From Planctomonas sp. JC2975 (GTDB lineage: Bacteria > Actinomycetota > Actinomycetes > Actinomycetales > Microbacteriaceae): 64,000 bases of DNA. The notes beneath the pieces were generated by a model. The model made no database searches. It was not told the DNA's origin and saw only the letters and a list, made by a program, of their open reading frames with translations. Each line of letters opens with the position of its first letter. The stretch's first letter is position 1. The DNA is taken from NCBI RefSeq assembly GCF_012985205.1, contig NZ_JABEKS010000001.1, forward strand, positions 2,294,001-2,358,000, given 5' to 3'. Below are positions 8,314 through 16,342 of this stretch, one piece after another. The position numbers and the translations under genes were made by a program.

Positions 8314-8995
8314 AATGCTGCACGATCCAGGCGTGCATGGCGATGGCCGCGGCGGCCGACGCATTGATCGATCGGGTGGATCCGAACTGCGCGATCTCGA
8401 CGATCGCATCCGCTGCCTCGATCGCCTCGGCCGAGAGGCCTGGCCCCTCCTGCCCGAACAGGAGGACGCACCGCTCTGGCAGCTCGAACGTCTCGATCAG
8501 GACGCTTCCGGGAACGTTGTCGACCGCGATGATCGGCATCCGCTCCTCGCGCGCCCACGCCACGAGGTCCGCAATCGTCTCGTGATGCACCACGTGCTGG
8601 TAGCGGTCGGTGACCATGGCACCGCGCTTGTTCCAGCGACGACGACCCACGATGTGCACGGTGTGGGCCAGGAAGGCGTTGGCGCTGCGCACGATCGAGC
8701 CGATGTTCATGTCGTGCTGCCAGTTCTCGATGGCGACGTGGAACGGATGCCTATGGGCATCCAGCTCCGCCACGATCGCCTCGATCCGCCAGTAGCGGTA
8801 CCGGTCGACGACATTGCGCGTGTCGCCGTTCGCGAGCAGCTCCGGATCGTAGCGCTCGTCTGCGGGCCAGGCATCCCGTCCGCCAGGCCACGGACCGACG
8901 CCGTGGGTCGACTGCTCGTGGGTGGGAGCGTCGGTCGAAGACGGGGGCAGCGCGCGGTCGGGACTCGGATCCTCAGGATCGACGTCGTTCAGCAC
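8300..8995 (-). CDS. TrmH/SpoU family RNA 2'-O-ribose methyltransferase
   Basis: The three SpoU motifs are visible: motif 1 NIGSIVRSANAF, motif 2 LLFGQEGPGLS and motif 3 RSINASAAAAIAMHAW at the C-terminus. The knotted SPOUT fold would methylate a ribose in tRNA or rRNA using S-adenosylmethionine. The open frame extends upstream to 9142, but that stretch reads as Arg/Thr-rich filler. I take GTG 8995 (HVLNDVD segment) as the more likely start, giving 231 residues; no clear ribosome-binding site decides it. In motif 3 the usual SLNVS is SINAS. The stop codon falls within repeat E1. Confidence 0.82.
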   Translation of the reverse strand: MLNDVDPEDPSPDRALPPSSTDAPTHEQSTHGVGPWPGGRDAWPADERYDPELLANGDTRNVVDRYRYWRIEAIVAELDAHRHPFHVAIENWQHDMNIGSIVRSANAFLAHTVHIVGRRRWNKRGAMVTDRYQHVVHHETIADLVAWAREERMPIIAVDNVPGSVLIETFELPERCVLLFGQEGPGLSAEAIEAADAIVEIAQFGSTRSINASAAAAIAMHAWIVQHSRWS

Positions 8996-9226
8996 GTGCT
9001 TCAGACTACGGAGTCCGCGCGCCGATGCCGTGGGCGTCGCACTCGCCGTGCGGAGCGTGCGACCGCGTCGTGTCGCCACTGCTCGCCGAAGTCTCTGCGC
9101 GAGCGTTGCCACGTCGGGCAGCCCGCGTAGGCGAGCGGGCACCGACGGTGGCTATGGTGAGGCCGCCGAAACGAGGCGGACAACGGGCGCGGATACCCTT
9201 GAGGGACCGCATCCTGGAGGACGAAC

Positions 9227-10027
9227 ATGGCGAACCGCGACGAGATCGAGTGCTGGCTCACCGACATGGACGGCGTGCTCGTTCACGAGAACGAGGCGCT
9301 GCCGGGAGCCGCCGAGCTCATCCAGCAGTGGCGCGACACCGGCACGCCGTTCCTGGTGCTGACCAACAACTCGATCTTCACGCCCCGCGACCTCGCCGCG
9401 CGGTTGCGCACCTCAGGACTCGACGTGCCGGAGGAGGCGATCTGGACATCCGCTCTGGCGACCGCCGCGTTCTGCAAGTCGCAGATGCCCGGCGGCAGCG
9501 CGTTCGTGATCGGCGAGGCCGGCATCACGACGGCGCTGCACGAGGCCGGCTTCATCCTCACGGAGACGAAGCCCGACTACGTCGTGGTCGGCGAGACCCG
9601 CAACTACTCGTTCGAGGCGATCACGAAGGCGATCCGGCTCATCGGCAACGGTGCCCGCTTCATCGTGACGAACCCGGATGCCACTGGCCCGAGCGCCGAC
9701 GGACCGCTTCCGGCAACCGGTGCCATCGCCGCACTCATCACCAAGGCGACCGGACGCGAGCCGTACGTCGTCGGCAAGCCGAACCCCATGATGTTCCGCT
9801 CGGCGATGAACAAGATCGGCGCCCACTCCGAGAACACCGGCATGATCGGCGACCGCATGGACACCGACATCGTCGCCGGCATCGAGGCAGGCCTGCACAC
9901 GGTGCTCGTGCTGACCGGCATCAGCGACCAGAGGGAGATCGAGCGGTATCCGTTCCGCCCGGGCGAGGTGCTCGACGGTGTGTACCAGCTCGTGTCCACG
10001 GATCCCGTGGAGACCGACGCGATCTGA
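9227..10027 (+). CDS. HAD-IIA family hydrolase
   Basis: A 266-residue HAD-superfamily phosphatase of the NagD/AraL type. The nucleophile motif DMDGV is at Asp13/Asp15, followed by VLTNNS (motif II), GKPNPMMF (motif III lysine) and MIGDRMDTDI (motif IV). All catalytic residues are present. It probably dephosphorylates a small sugar or nucleotide phosphate. The ATG at 9227 follows CTGGAGGACGAAC, a good ribosome-binding site. TrmH, HAD-IIA, pyrE and xth genes tend to lie near each other in related genomes, so this belongs to the conserved backbone. Confidence 0.87.
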   Translation: MANRDEIECWLTDMDGVLVHENEALPGAAELIQQWRDTGTPFLVLTNNSIFTPRDLAARLRTSGLDVPEEAIWTSALATAAFCKSQMPGGSAFVIGEAGITTALHEAGFILTETKPDYVVVGETRNYSFEAITKAIRLIGNGARFIVTNPDATGPSADGPLPATGAIAALITKATGREPYVVGKPNPMMFRSAMNKIGAHSENTGMIGDRMDTDIVAGIEAGLHTVLVLTGISDQREIERYPFRPGEVLDGVYQLVSTDPVETDAI

Positions 10028-10072
10028 CTCTGGGCGTCAGGACGGAGGCTCGGCGTCCACTAGCGTTTCGCC

Positions 10073-10669
10073 ATGACCCGTTTCGCGGACAGCGTCCCGC
10101 TCACCGGCAGCATTGCGACCCTCGAGCCGCTCACTCTCGATCACGCCGAGGGACTCGGCCGTGCGGCGTCCGACGGCGAGCTCTGGAACATCTGGTACAC
10201 GACCGTGCCGCGACCGGAGGAGATGGCGACCGAGATCGAGCGTCGGCTCGCTCTCCAGCGCGAGGACAGCATGGCGCCATGGGCGATCCGTGACTCGCGA
10301 AGCGGTGACCTCGTCGGCATGACGACGTATTGCAACATCGCGCAGGAGAACCTCCGGGTGGAGATCGGCTACACCTGGATGGCGCAGTCGGCGCACGGCA
10401 CGGGCATCAACGCCGACGCGAAGCGGCTGCTGCTCGGCCACGCGTTCGACACTCTCGGATGCAACGCCGTGTACTTCCACACGCACTGGCACAACCGCCA
10501 GTCGCGCGCGGCCATCGAACGTCTCGGCGCCAAGCAGGACGGCGTGCTGCGCAGCTACCAGGTCTACAAGGGCATCGTGCGCGACACCGTGACGTTCTCG
10601 ATCCTGAACAACGAGTGGCCCGCCGTTCGACAGGGGCTGGACGCCCGGATCGCACGGCACGCGCGCTGA
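10073..10669 (+). CDS. GNAT family N-acetyltransferase (RimJ/RimL-like)
   Basis: A 198-residue acetyltransferase of the RimJ/RimL type: an N-terminal LEPLTLDHAEGL strand, the acetyl-CoA segment around IGYTWMAQSAHGTGINADAKRLLLGHAF (the classical Q/RxxGxG/A is relaxed to AHGTGI) and CNAVYFHTHWHNRQSRAAIERLGAKQDG, which is the usual N-x-x-S-R-x-A-x-E-x-L-G-A pattern. The target amine is unknown. A CTAGCGT -10-like box lies about 8 bp before the ATG with no ribosome-binding site. It ends 10 bp before the convergent gene. Confidence 0.85.
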   Translation: MTRFADSVPLTGSIATLEPLTLDHAEGLGRAASDGELWNIWYTTVPRPEEMATEIERRLALQREDSMAPWAIRDSRSGDLVGMTTYCNIAQENLRVEIGYTWMAQSAHGTGINADAKRLLLGHAFDTLGCNAVYFHTHWHNRQSRAAIERLGAKQDGVLRSYQVYKGIVRDTVTFSILNNEWPAVRQGLDARIARHAR

Positions 10670-10679
10670 ATCGGTATCC

Positions 10680-11441
10680 TCAGCCCGACACGACGGCGTC
10701 GGGCCAGGGGAACCCGTCGGGATCCGCGGTGATCGCAGCGTGCATCCGCTCCTCGTCGTTGCCGCGCACGAGGTCGCGGAACGGAAAGTCGGCCGGCTCG
10801 ACGAGGAGCGTCGCCGCCGGCAGGACGGGGACGGCGGATGCCGACTGCCGAAGCGTCACGGTGAGTTCACCGTACTCGAGGCACTCGTCGGGCTCGAAGC
10901 TCGTCGCTGGAAGCAGGTAGACGGCACCCGACTGCCACGGCGAGTCGGCGAGACCCACGGCATCCATCGCGAAGTACCAGGCGCGCAGGCTCGATCCATC
11001 TGGGCCGCCCGCGATGTCAGCCGCCATGTTGACGATCCTGCGCGCCTTCGCCCGGTCGATGGTGGCGTAGAACAACGGCCAGATGCCGTCCGTCGCGGCG
11101 TAGATCGCCATCCGGTTGCCGAATTCCCGCTGGTCGTTCGACTGGCGTGGCACGAACTCCGCGATGTCACGGTCCGCCGTGCCGTGCAGCACGAAGCGCC
11201 CGCTGTCCACAGCGTGCTGCAGGAACAGCCACTTGGGCGCGTCGAGGGCGTAATCGATCACGGTGACATCACTGTCCCGGTCGATCTGCGCGAGCAGGTC
11301 ATCGAAGTCTGCACGCTCGGCGTCCGTCGCCGAGGTCTCGGGCATCGTCAGCATGAAGTCGGGGAGTCGCACGCCACGATCCTGCCAGCGACGCACGTCG
11401 TGCCGCACGGCCTGGTATCCGCGACCGGTGACGAATGTCAT
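10680..11441 (-). CDS. Hypothetical protein
   Basis: A 253-residue soluble protein that I do not recognise. It is rich in aromatic residues and has a conserved-looking middle (KWLFLQHAVDSGRFVLHG, then DIAEFVPRQ and DGIWPLFYATID). There is no signal peptide, membrane helix or known catalytic motif. The frame is open to 11588, but I start at ATG 11441 because the upstream part is Arg/Cys-rich and unlike the rest. It is convergent with the GNAT gene and divergent from the membrane protein at 11500. Confidence 0.68.
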   Translation of the reverse strand: MTFVTGRGYQAVRHDVRRWQDRGVRLPDFMLTMPETSATDAERADFDDLLAQIDRDSDVTVIDYALDAPKWLFLQHAVDSGRFVLHGTADRDIAEFVPRQSNDQREFGNRMAIYAATDGIWPLFYATIDRAKARRIVNMAADIAGGPDGSSLRAWYFAMDAVGLADSPWQSGAVYLLPATSFEPDECLEYGELTVTLRQSASAVPVLPAATLLVEPADFPFRDLVRGNDEERMHAAITADPDGFPWPDAVVSG

Positions 11442-11499
11442 GGCACCCCAGTGACGGATGCCGCATGTCGGCCCTGCCCTGCGGCGGGACGCTTGCGGC

Positions 11500-12540
11500 A
11501 TGAAAACGTTGCTGCACTCGTTGTCCCTCGCCGTGGCATCCGGCCTGACGGCCGAGTTCCTCCTCGGCGACCAGTATCTGGGCGGCATGGCGCCGGCCGG
11601 TCAGCAGATCGCCCAGATCATCCTGTTCACGGCGTTCTACGGATCCGCCGCGATCCTCATCCGCGAGCTCGCGCGGCGGGCGCGCGCCGGATGGCCCGGC
11701 ATCCTCACTCTTGCGCTGGCGTTCGGAGTCCTCGAAGAGGGCGTGATCACGCAGTCCCTCTTCAACCCCGGATACGTCGGAGCCCACATGCTCGACTTCG
11801 GCTTCGTGCCATGGCTCGGCACGGCCGGCCCGTGGCTGATCTACGTGCTCACCCTGCACGTCGTGTGGAGCATCGGCTCGCCGATCGCCGTCATGGAGGG
11901 TGCATTCGGGCGCCGCTCGTGGATGCGCTCAGGATGGCTCGCCGTTCCTGCCGTGCTCTTCGTGCTCGGCGCAGCCGCGATCTTCTTCGTCTCGGTCGCC
12001 GCCGGAGGCTTCATGGCCAACGGGGTCCAGCTCGGCGTCTGCGTCGCCATCGCGGCCGTGCTCATCGTCGTGACCTTCACCGTGCTCCGCGGTCGAACGA
12101 CTTCGGACGGCGACCCGCTGCCTGTCACGCGGTCGCGCCGGAGGTCGACGGTCCGTCGCGGCTTCGGGGCAGGAATCGCGGCCGGATTCGTGCTCGGCTC
12201 CCTCTTCCAGCTCACGTCGCAGATCCCACACACCGTGTCGCCGTGGGTGCCCGTCGTGCTCCTGGTCGTCATCATCGTTGCCGGCATCGTGTTCGCGTAC
12301 CTCGTGCGTCCCGATGCCGTAGGCATGGGCTCCGGCGCGATCCTCACCTACTGCTGGGTCGGGCTCTCCCGGGCTGTCCAGACCGGACCAGCCGCCGTCA
12401 TCGAGCAGGTGGTCCTGGTGCTGATCACGCTGGCCGTCCTGGCCATCGTCGCGGTGCGGCACCTGCGGGCGACGGGGTCCTCAGAGGCCCGGGCGCCTGA
12501 GAGCGGCTCGCCTGAGGTCGCGAACGACGCCCGCGCGTGA
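11500..12540 (+). CDS. Hypothetical multipass membrane protein
   Basis: A 346-residue protein with about nine or ten hydrophobic helices and a basic cytoplasmic loop near the middle (PVTRSRRRSTVRRG). One helix contains LEEGVITQSLFNPGY, which looks like a conserved functional site, but it lacks the EExxxR pattern of CPBP proteases. I chose ATG 11500 (MKTLLHSLSLAV) over an earlier ATG at 11458 because the first hydrophobic helix follows directly. Function unknown. Confidence 0.72.
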   Translation: MKTLLHSLSLAVASGLTAEFLLGDQYLGGMAPAGQQIAQIILFTAFYGSAAILIRELARRARAGWPGILTLALAFGVLEEGVITQSLFNPGYVGAHMLDFGFVPWLGTAGPWLIYVLTLHVVWSIGSPIAVMEGAFGRRSWMRSGWLAVPAVLFVLGAAAIFFVSVAAGGFMANGVQLGVCVAIAAVLIVVTFTVLRGRTTSDGDPLPVTRSRRRSTVRRGFGAGIAAGFVLGSLFQLTSQIPHTVSPWVPVVLLVVIIVAGIVFAYLVRPDAVGMGSGAILTYCWVGLSRAVQTGPAAVIEQVVLVLITLAVLAIVAVRHLRATGSSEARAPESGSPEVANDARA

Positions 12541-12612
12541 GCGCGGGCGCCGCGGGTTCGAGACCGGTCATCGGGACTTGTCACTGCCTGCTCTCTACGG
12601 AACGCTGGGACG

Positions 12613-13407
12613 ATGACAGGGGCGTTCTCGGGCTGGACAGCCGATCAGTATGCGGCCCATCGGCGAGATCTTCCCGAGATCGTGGTGGCCGATCTGGTAT
12701 CGCACTTCGGTCTCGACCTGGCATCGAGCGTGGTCGACCTCGGCTCCGGCACCGGCCAGGCGATCGCGCCCCTCAGCCGGCGAGTGGGCGTCGGCATCGC
12801 GATAGAACCCGAGCCCGACATGCTTCGGCGGCTGCGCGAGCGTACGGATGTCGGCAGCAACGTGTTGACGATCCTCGGTTCCGACCACGACCTGCCGCTG
12901 TTGCGCAACGTGCTCGGCGACCGGCGCGTCGATCTCGTCACAGTGGCGAACGCATTGCACTTCATGGATCCGGCAGCCGTCTTCGCGGATGCGCTCTCGG
13001 TGCTGCGTCCGGGCGGCGGCATCGCCGTCATCTCCCACGGCTGGCCTCTCTGGCTGGCCGACAGCGACTGGTCAAGGGCCGTAAGGGCATTCCTCGAACA
13101 GTGGCTCGGCCACGGGACCGCCAGGACCTGCGGCCTGGACGAGCAGACGCTGCACGAACGAGAAAGCCTGCTGACGTCGACGGGATTCGTCGACGTCACG
13201 GTGTCACGTCACGAATACACGACCGAGGTGACCCCCGACTACGTCGTCGGCAACCTCGCTTCCGCACTGTCGGATGAGCAGGTCCCCGCTGCACGCCGCA
13301 GCGAGTTCGAGGCCGGAGTCCGCACCGCACTCGCGCAGGGTGCGGGATCGCTGCCGCTGGAGGAACGCGTCCCGATCGTCGTGCTGGCTGCGCGAGCCCC
13401 GTCCTGA
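12613..13407 (+). CDS. Class I SAM-dependent methyltransferase
   Basis: A 264-residue methyltransferase with the canonical motif I VVDLGSGTGQAIAPL (about residues 38-52), an acidic residue after the second strand (GIAIEPEPDM), and the VNALHFMDP and LRPGGGIAVIS segments of motif IV/post-I. It resembles the small-molecule methyltransferases of the UbiE/Trans-aconitate group. The substrate is not indicated by the neighbours, a membrane protein upstream and the convergent septum-formation gene downstream. Confidence 0.84.
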   Translation: MTGAFSGWTADQYAAHRRDLPEIVVADLVSHFGLDLASSVVDLGSGTGQAIAPLSRRVGVGIAIEPEPDMLRRLRERTDVGSNVLTILGSDHDLPLLRNVLGDRRVDLVTVANALHFMDPAAVFADALSVLRPGGGIAVISHGWPLWLADSDWSRAVRAFLEQWLGHGTARTCGLDEQTLHERESLLTSTGFVDVTVSRHEYTTEVTPDYVVGNLASALSDEQVPAARRSEFEAGVRTALAQGAGSLPLEERVPIVVLAARAPS

Positions 13408-13461
13408 AGCGGGCGGCCCTTCGCCAGTGCGCGCCGCACCCGGCCCGCTCCACGGCGGCCG

Positions 13462-15531
13462 CTACTGCGGGCCGGATCCCTGGAGGCTGCCGGTGATCGG
13501 CTGTCCCGACGACCGGTTCACGAAGCAGAAATACGAGCGCTGGCCGGCCTTCCACTGCTTGTCCGTGACCGGGTAGCTGCCCTGGAGCTGGGCGTCGTCG
13601 TACTGACCCGCGGCATCGAGGTTGAGCACGCCCGGGCGGGAGCAGAGGGCGTTGATCTGCCCGGCGAGCGCATCCGCTCCGGGATATGCGGCATTCGCGT
13701 CAGTGGAGAACACGCCCGTGTAGACCATCTGGGCGGCGTGCGCCGTTCCGCAGTCGACGACAGTGAACGTGTCGGCCCAGGGAGTGGTGAACGGATCGAT
13801 GCACTCGCCGCCGCGCAACGAATCCCACGGATGCTTCCCCGGCGCCTGGGGTCCGGTTGCGGCGGGCGTCGCCGTCGGTGTCGGGGTCGGGGTGGCGGTC
13901 TTCGTCGCGGTCGGCGTCGGCGATGGCGTCGTCGCGGGATGACTCACCGAGCGCCCCACGATGAAGAGCGCGATGAGCAGCAGCACGAGCAGCATGGCCC
14001 CGGCGACGATCAGCATGATGCGCTGGGCGCGCGGGGACGGACCTCCGGCGTCCTCGTCGTGGTCGCCCGGTCCGGCTGCTCCGCCCGAGCCGCCCGACGA
14101 CCCGCCACCGGATCCGCCCGATGCCCCACCGCGGGACGATCCAGAGCCGCCGGATGCACCTGAGCCGCCGCCGTCCGCCGAGTCCCGCCATCCGCGGCCC
14201 CGCCGGTACGCCGAGTCATCGCCCTGCGCGTCGGAGGCGGCACCTGTCGCGGACGCGCCGAACGCGGATTCGGCCCCGCCCGCACCGAGACCGGCAGCCG
14301 CTGCGGCAGCGCCGCCTGCCGCAGCCGAGGCGCCCCACGGCCATCCCGGCGTCGGCACGGAGTCGGCCTCCGGCAGGTCGTAGGCGGCTGCCTCGCTCGC
14401 GGATGCCCCTGGCAGGGCCTCCGTGATCGACGTGGCGGTGATCGCGGCGAAGAGATCCGTCGCGGTGAGTTCCTTGGGCTCGCGCGGCTGATCCGCTTCG
14501 TCTGTCGTGGCGTCACGATCAGCGACGTCCTCGGTTGCGGAGGCCCACTGCGCGACATTCTGTCCGGCCGATTCCTGACCGTCGGCGTCTGGCCCGACGA
14601 TCTCGTCCTCATCGCCGAAGAGGTCACCGAACAGTGACCACGACGACGAAGCCGCCGGCTGGGCGGCATCAGGGGCGGGATCGTTGGAAGCGGGCCACGC
14701 GGATGTCTGGTCCGGCGCGCCTGCAGCTGGTGCGGCATCCCACGGGAAGGCCGCCGTCGGCGGAACGACGGGCGGCGCGGCCGGCGGGACGACCGGAGGC
14801 GTGGCCTGCGGCAGCGACGGCCACGCCGGCTGCACGGGAGGCTGCGGCGCGGCAGCCGATGGATCCGGCTCTGGCGACCGACGCGTGGCGACCCACGGAA
14901 GCGACACGGTGCCCGGCGCGGGCTCGGGCTGCGTCGATTCAGGCTGCGCAGGCTCAGGCTGCGTCGGCTCGGGCCTCCACGGTTCGATGACAGGAGGCGT
15001 CGGAGGCACGATCTGCGCGGGAGGCGCCGGCGGTTCGGCCGGTGCCTGGGCCGTCGGCTGCTCGTACAACGGGGGGACGTACGGCGCCAGCGGCACCGAC
15101 GGCGGCACCAGGCCGCGGTGCCTGCGATCGTCGTGGGTCGATGGAACGGAGGGATCGGATGCCGGATGATCCTGTTCGGCGCCGGACGTCCCGTGGATGC
15201 GCGGGTCGGGCGCCTCGTTCGGCGTCAGGCCCCAGAAGAAGCCGCCGCCCTCTGCCGGAAGGTTCGCGTCCCCGCCGCGCGGCGCAGGCGCCGGTCGCGG
15301 AGGGATCGGCATCGACAGTTCGGGGATGTCGTAGTTCGGCGGCGCCGCCCGGGGATCCGGTAGGTCGGGCCGCCGCTGCGAGGAGACTGGCGGGGGAGCC
15401 GGGAACATCGGCTCGAGGCCATCCGCTTCATCGTCGATGCCGAGATCGTCGTCGACGTCGCCGAACAACGACGAGAAGTCGTCGTCGGGTTGGTCGGACT
15501 CGTTCGGCCCGTGGAGGAAGCGGCCTGCCAC
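13462..15531 (-). CDS. Septum-formation domain membrane protein with long disordered N-terminus
   Basis: A 689-residue protein. The first 430 or so residues are disordered, Pro/Ala-rich and acidic (DDDFSSLFGDVDDDLGID near the start, SLFGDLFGDEDEI near 330), followed by a Gly/Ser-rich linker. One transmembrane helix (IMLIVAGAMLLVLLLIALFI), a Thr-Pro stalk and an extracellular Septum_form-like domain (GECIDPF, TFTVVDCGTAHAAQMV, FCFVNRSSGQPITGSL) follow, with about four cysteines. The GTG start shares a base with the pyrE stop (TAGTG), so the two are co-transcribed. Family members are linked to cell division in actinobacteria. The extended frame upstream to 16557 is the pyrE shadow. Confidence 0.8.
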   Translation of the reverse strand: MAGRFLHGPNESDQPDDDFSSLFGDVDDDLGIDDEADGLEPMFPAPPPVSSQRRPDLPDPRAAPPNYDIPELSMPIPPRPAPAPRGGDANLPAEGGGFFWGLTPNEAPDPRIHGTSGAEQDHPASDPSVPSTHDDRRHRGLVPPSVPLAPYVPPLYEQPTAQAPAEPPAPPAQIVPPTPPVIEPWRPEPTQPEPAQPESTQPEPAPGTVSLPWVATRRSPEPDPSAAAPQPPVQPAWPSLPQATPPVVPPAAPPVVPPTAAFPWDAAPAAGAPDQTSAWPASNDPAPDAAQPAASSSWSLFGDLFGDEDEIVGPDADGQESAGQNVAQWASATEDVADRDATTDEADQPREPKELTATDLFAAITATSITEALPGASASEAAAYDLPEADSVPTPGWPWGASAAAGGAAAAAAGLGAGGAESAFGASATGAASDAQGDDSAYRRGRGWRDSADGGGSGASGGSGSSRGGASGGSGGGSSGGSGGAAGPGDHDEDAGGPSPRAQRIMLIVAGAMLLVLLLIALFIVGRSVSHPATTPSPTPTATKTATPTPTPTATPAATGPQAPGKHPWDSLRGGECIDPFTTPWADTFTVVDCGTAHAAQMVYTGVFSTDANAAYPGADALAGQINALCSRPGVLNLDAAGQYDDAQLQGSYPVTDKQWKAGQRSYFCFVNRSSGQPITGSLQGSGPQ

Positions 15532-16079
15532 TATGAGAGTCCCAGGTCGTCCAGTCCGATGGCGGCGAGGTACGGGTAGCCGGCCTGCTCGATGACTTCG
15601 CGAGCACCGGTGTTGCGGTCGACGACGACGGCGACGGCCGCGATCTCCGCTCCGACCTTCTTCAGGGCCTCGATCGCCTTGAGCGGCGAGCCGCCGGTGG
15701 TCGACGTGTCCTCGAGCACGATCACGCGCTTGCCTTCGAGCTCCGGGCCCTCCACCTGCTTGCCGCGGCCGTGGTCCTTCGGCTCCTTGCGCACGACGAA
15801 CGCGTCGTACGCGAGCCCCCTGGCGGCGCCCTGGTGCAGCACCGCCGCAGCGACCGGGTCCGCTCCCATCGTCATGCCGCCCACCGCGACCACGTCGGGC
15901 ACGTCGGCGATGAGGTCGAGCATGACCTGTCCGATGAGCGGGGCGACGCGGTGGTCGAGACTGACCTTGCGCAGGTCGACGTAGAAGGAGGCCTTCTTTC
16001 CGCTGGTCAGCGTGAAGTCGCCGTGGAAGACGGCCTCGTTCGAGATGTGGTCGATGAGCTGCTGGCGGGTGTCGGTCAC
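15531..16079 (-). CDS. pyrE: Orotate phosphoribosyltransferase
   Basis: A 182-residue type I PRTase catalysing orotate + PRPP to OMP + PPi in pyrimidine synthesis. The PRPP-binding motif VIVLEDTSTTGGSPL is at about residues 110-124. The N-terminal ISNEAVFHGDFTLTSGKKASFYVDLRK segment is typical of PyrE, and LIGQVMLDLI and VVAVGGMTMGADP follow. The GTG start at 16079 is preceded by a leader that holds a 57-bp direct repeat with hairpins. It is coupled to the downstream septum-formation gene. Confidence 0.95.
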   Translation of the reverse strand: MTDTRQQLIDHISNEAVFHGDFTLTSGKKASFYVDLRKVSLDHRVAPLIGQVMLDLIADVPDVVAVGGMTMGADPVAAAVLHQGAARGLAYDAFVVRKEPKDHGRGKQVEGPELEGKRVIVLEDTSTTGGSPLKAIEALKKVGAEIAAVAVVVDRNTGAREVIEQAGYPYLAAIGLDDLGLS

Positions 16080-16091
16080 GGAGAACCAGAT

Positions 16092-16228
16092 TACCGGCGA
16101 CTGAGGTGAGAGAAGACTGAGCTTGCTCGGTCTTCCGAACCGATGGAGTCGGTGAGTGGCTCAGCCGCGATACCGGCGACTGAGGTGAGATGAAGACTGA
16201 GCTTGCTCGGTCTTCCGAACCGATGGAG
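16092..16228. repeat. Pair of 57/58-bp direct repeats with internal hairpin
   Basis: Units at 16092-16148 and 16171-16228 (79-bp offset) are identical except for a one-base change near the middle (AGAGAAG versus AGATGAAG). Each unit contains an 11-bp stem, GAAGACTGAGC pairing with GCTCGGTCTTC across TT (16112-16135 and 16192-16215), with one G-T wobble. The block begins 13 bp upstream of the pyrE start and would lie in its leader or promoter. Confidence 0.8.
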
Positions 16229-16235
16229 CGATGAG

Positions 16236-16273
16236 CGACGGTCCTGTGGACCGTCGCCGCGACGCCAGCGCCG
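16236..16273. repeat. Hairpin plus partial copy of dispersed element
   Basis: Perfect 9-bp hairpin CGACGGTCC-TGT-GGACCGTCG (16236-16256), followed by CGCCGCGACGCCAGCGCCG (16255-16273), a 19-base exact match to 19295-19313 in element E2. It appears to be a fragment or module of the same repeat family. Confidence 0.6.
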
Positions 16274-16342
16274 TGGCGGCTACGCCGGCACGGTTGCCAT
16301 GCGACGTCTCGGCCATGGACTGAGCCCCTATACCCTGGGGCG

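Noticed and set aside
13858-13936. Short GGTCGG/GGTGTC-type repeats
   Set aside because: They are the codons of the Thr-Pro stalk in the septum-formation protein.
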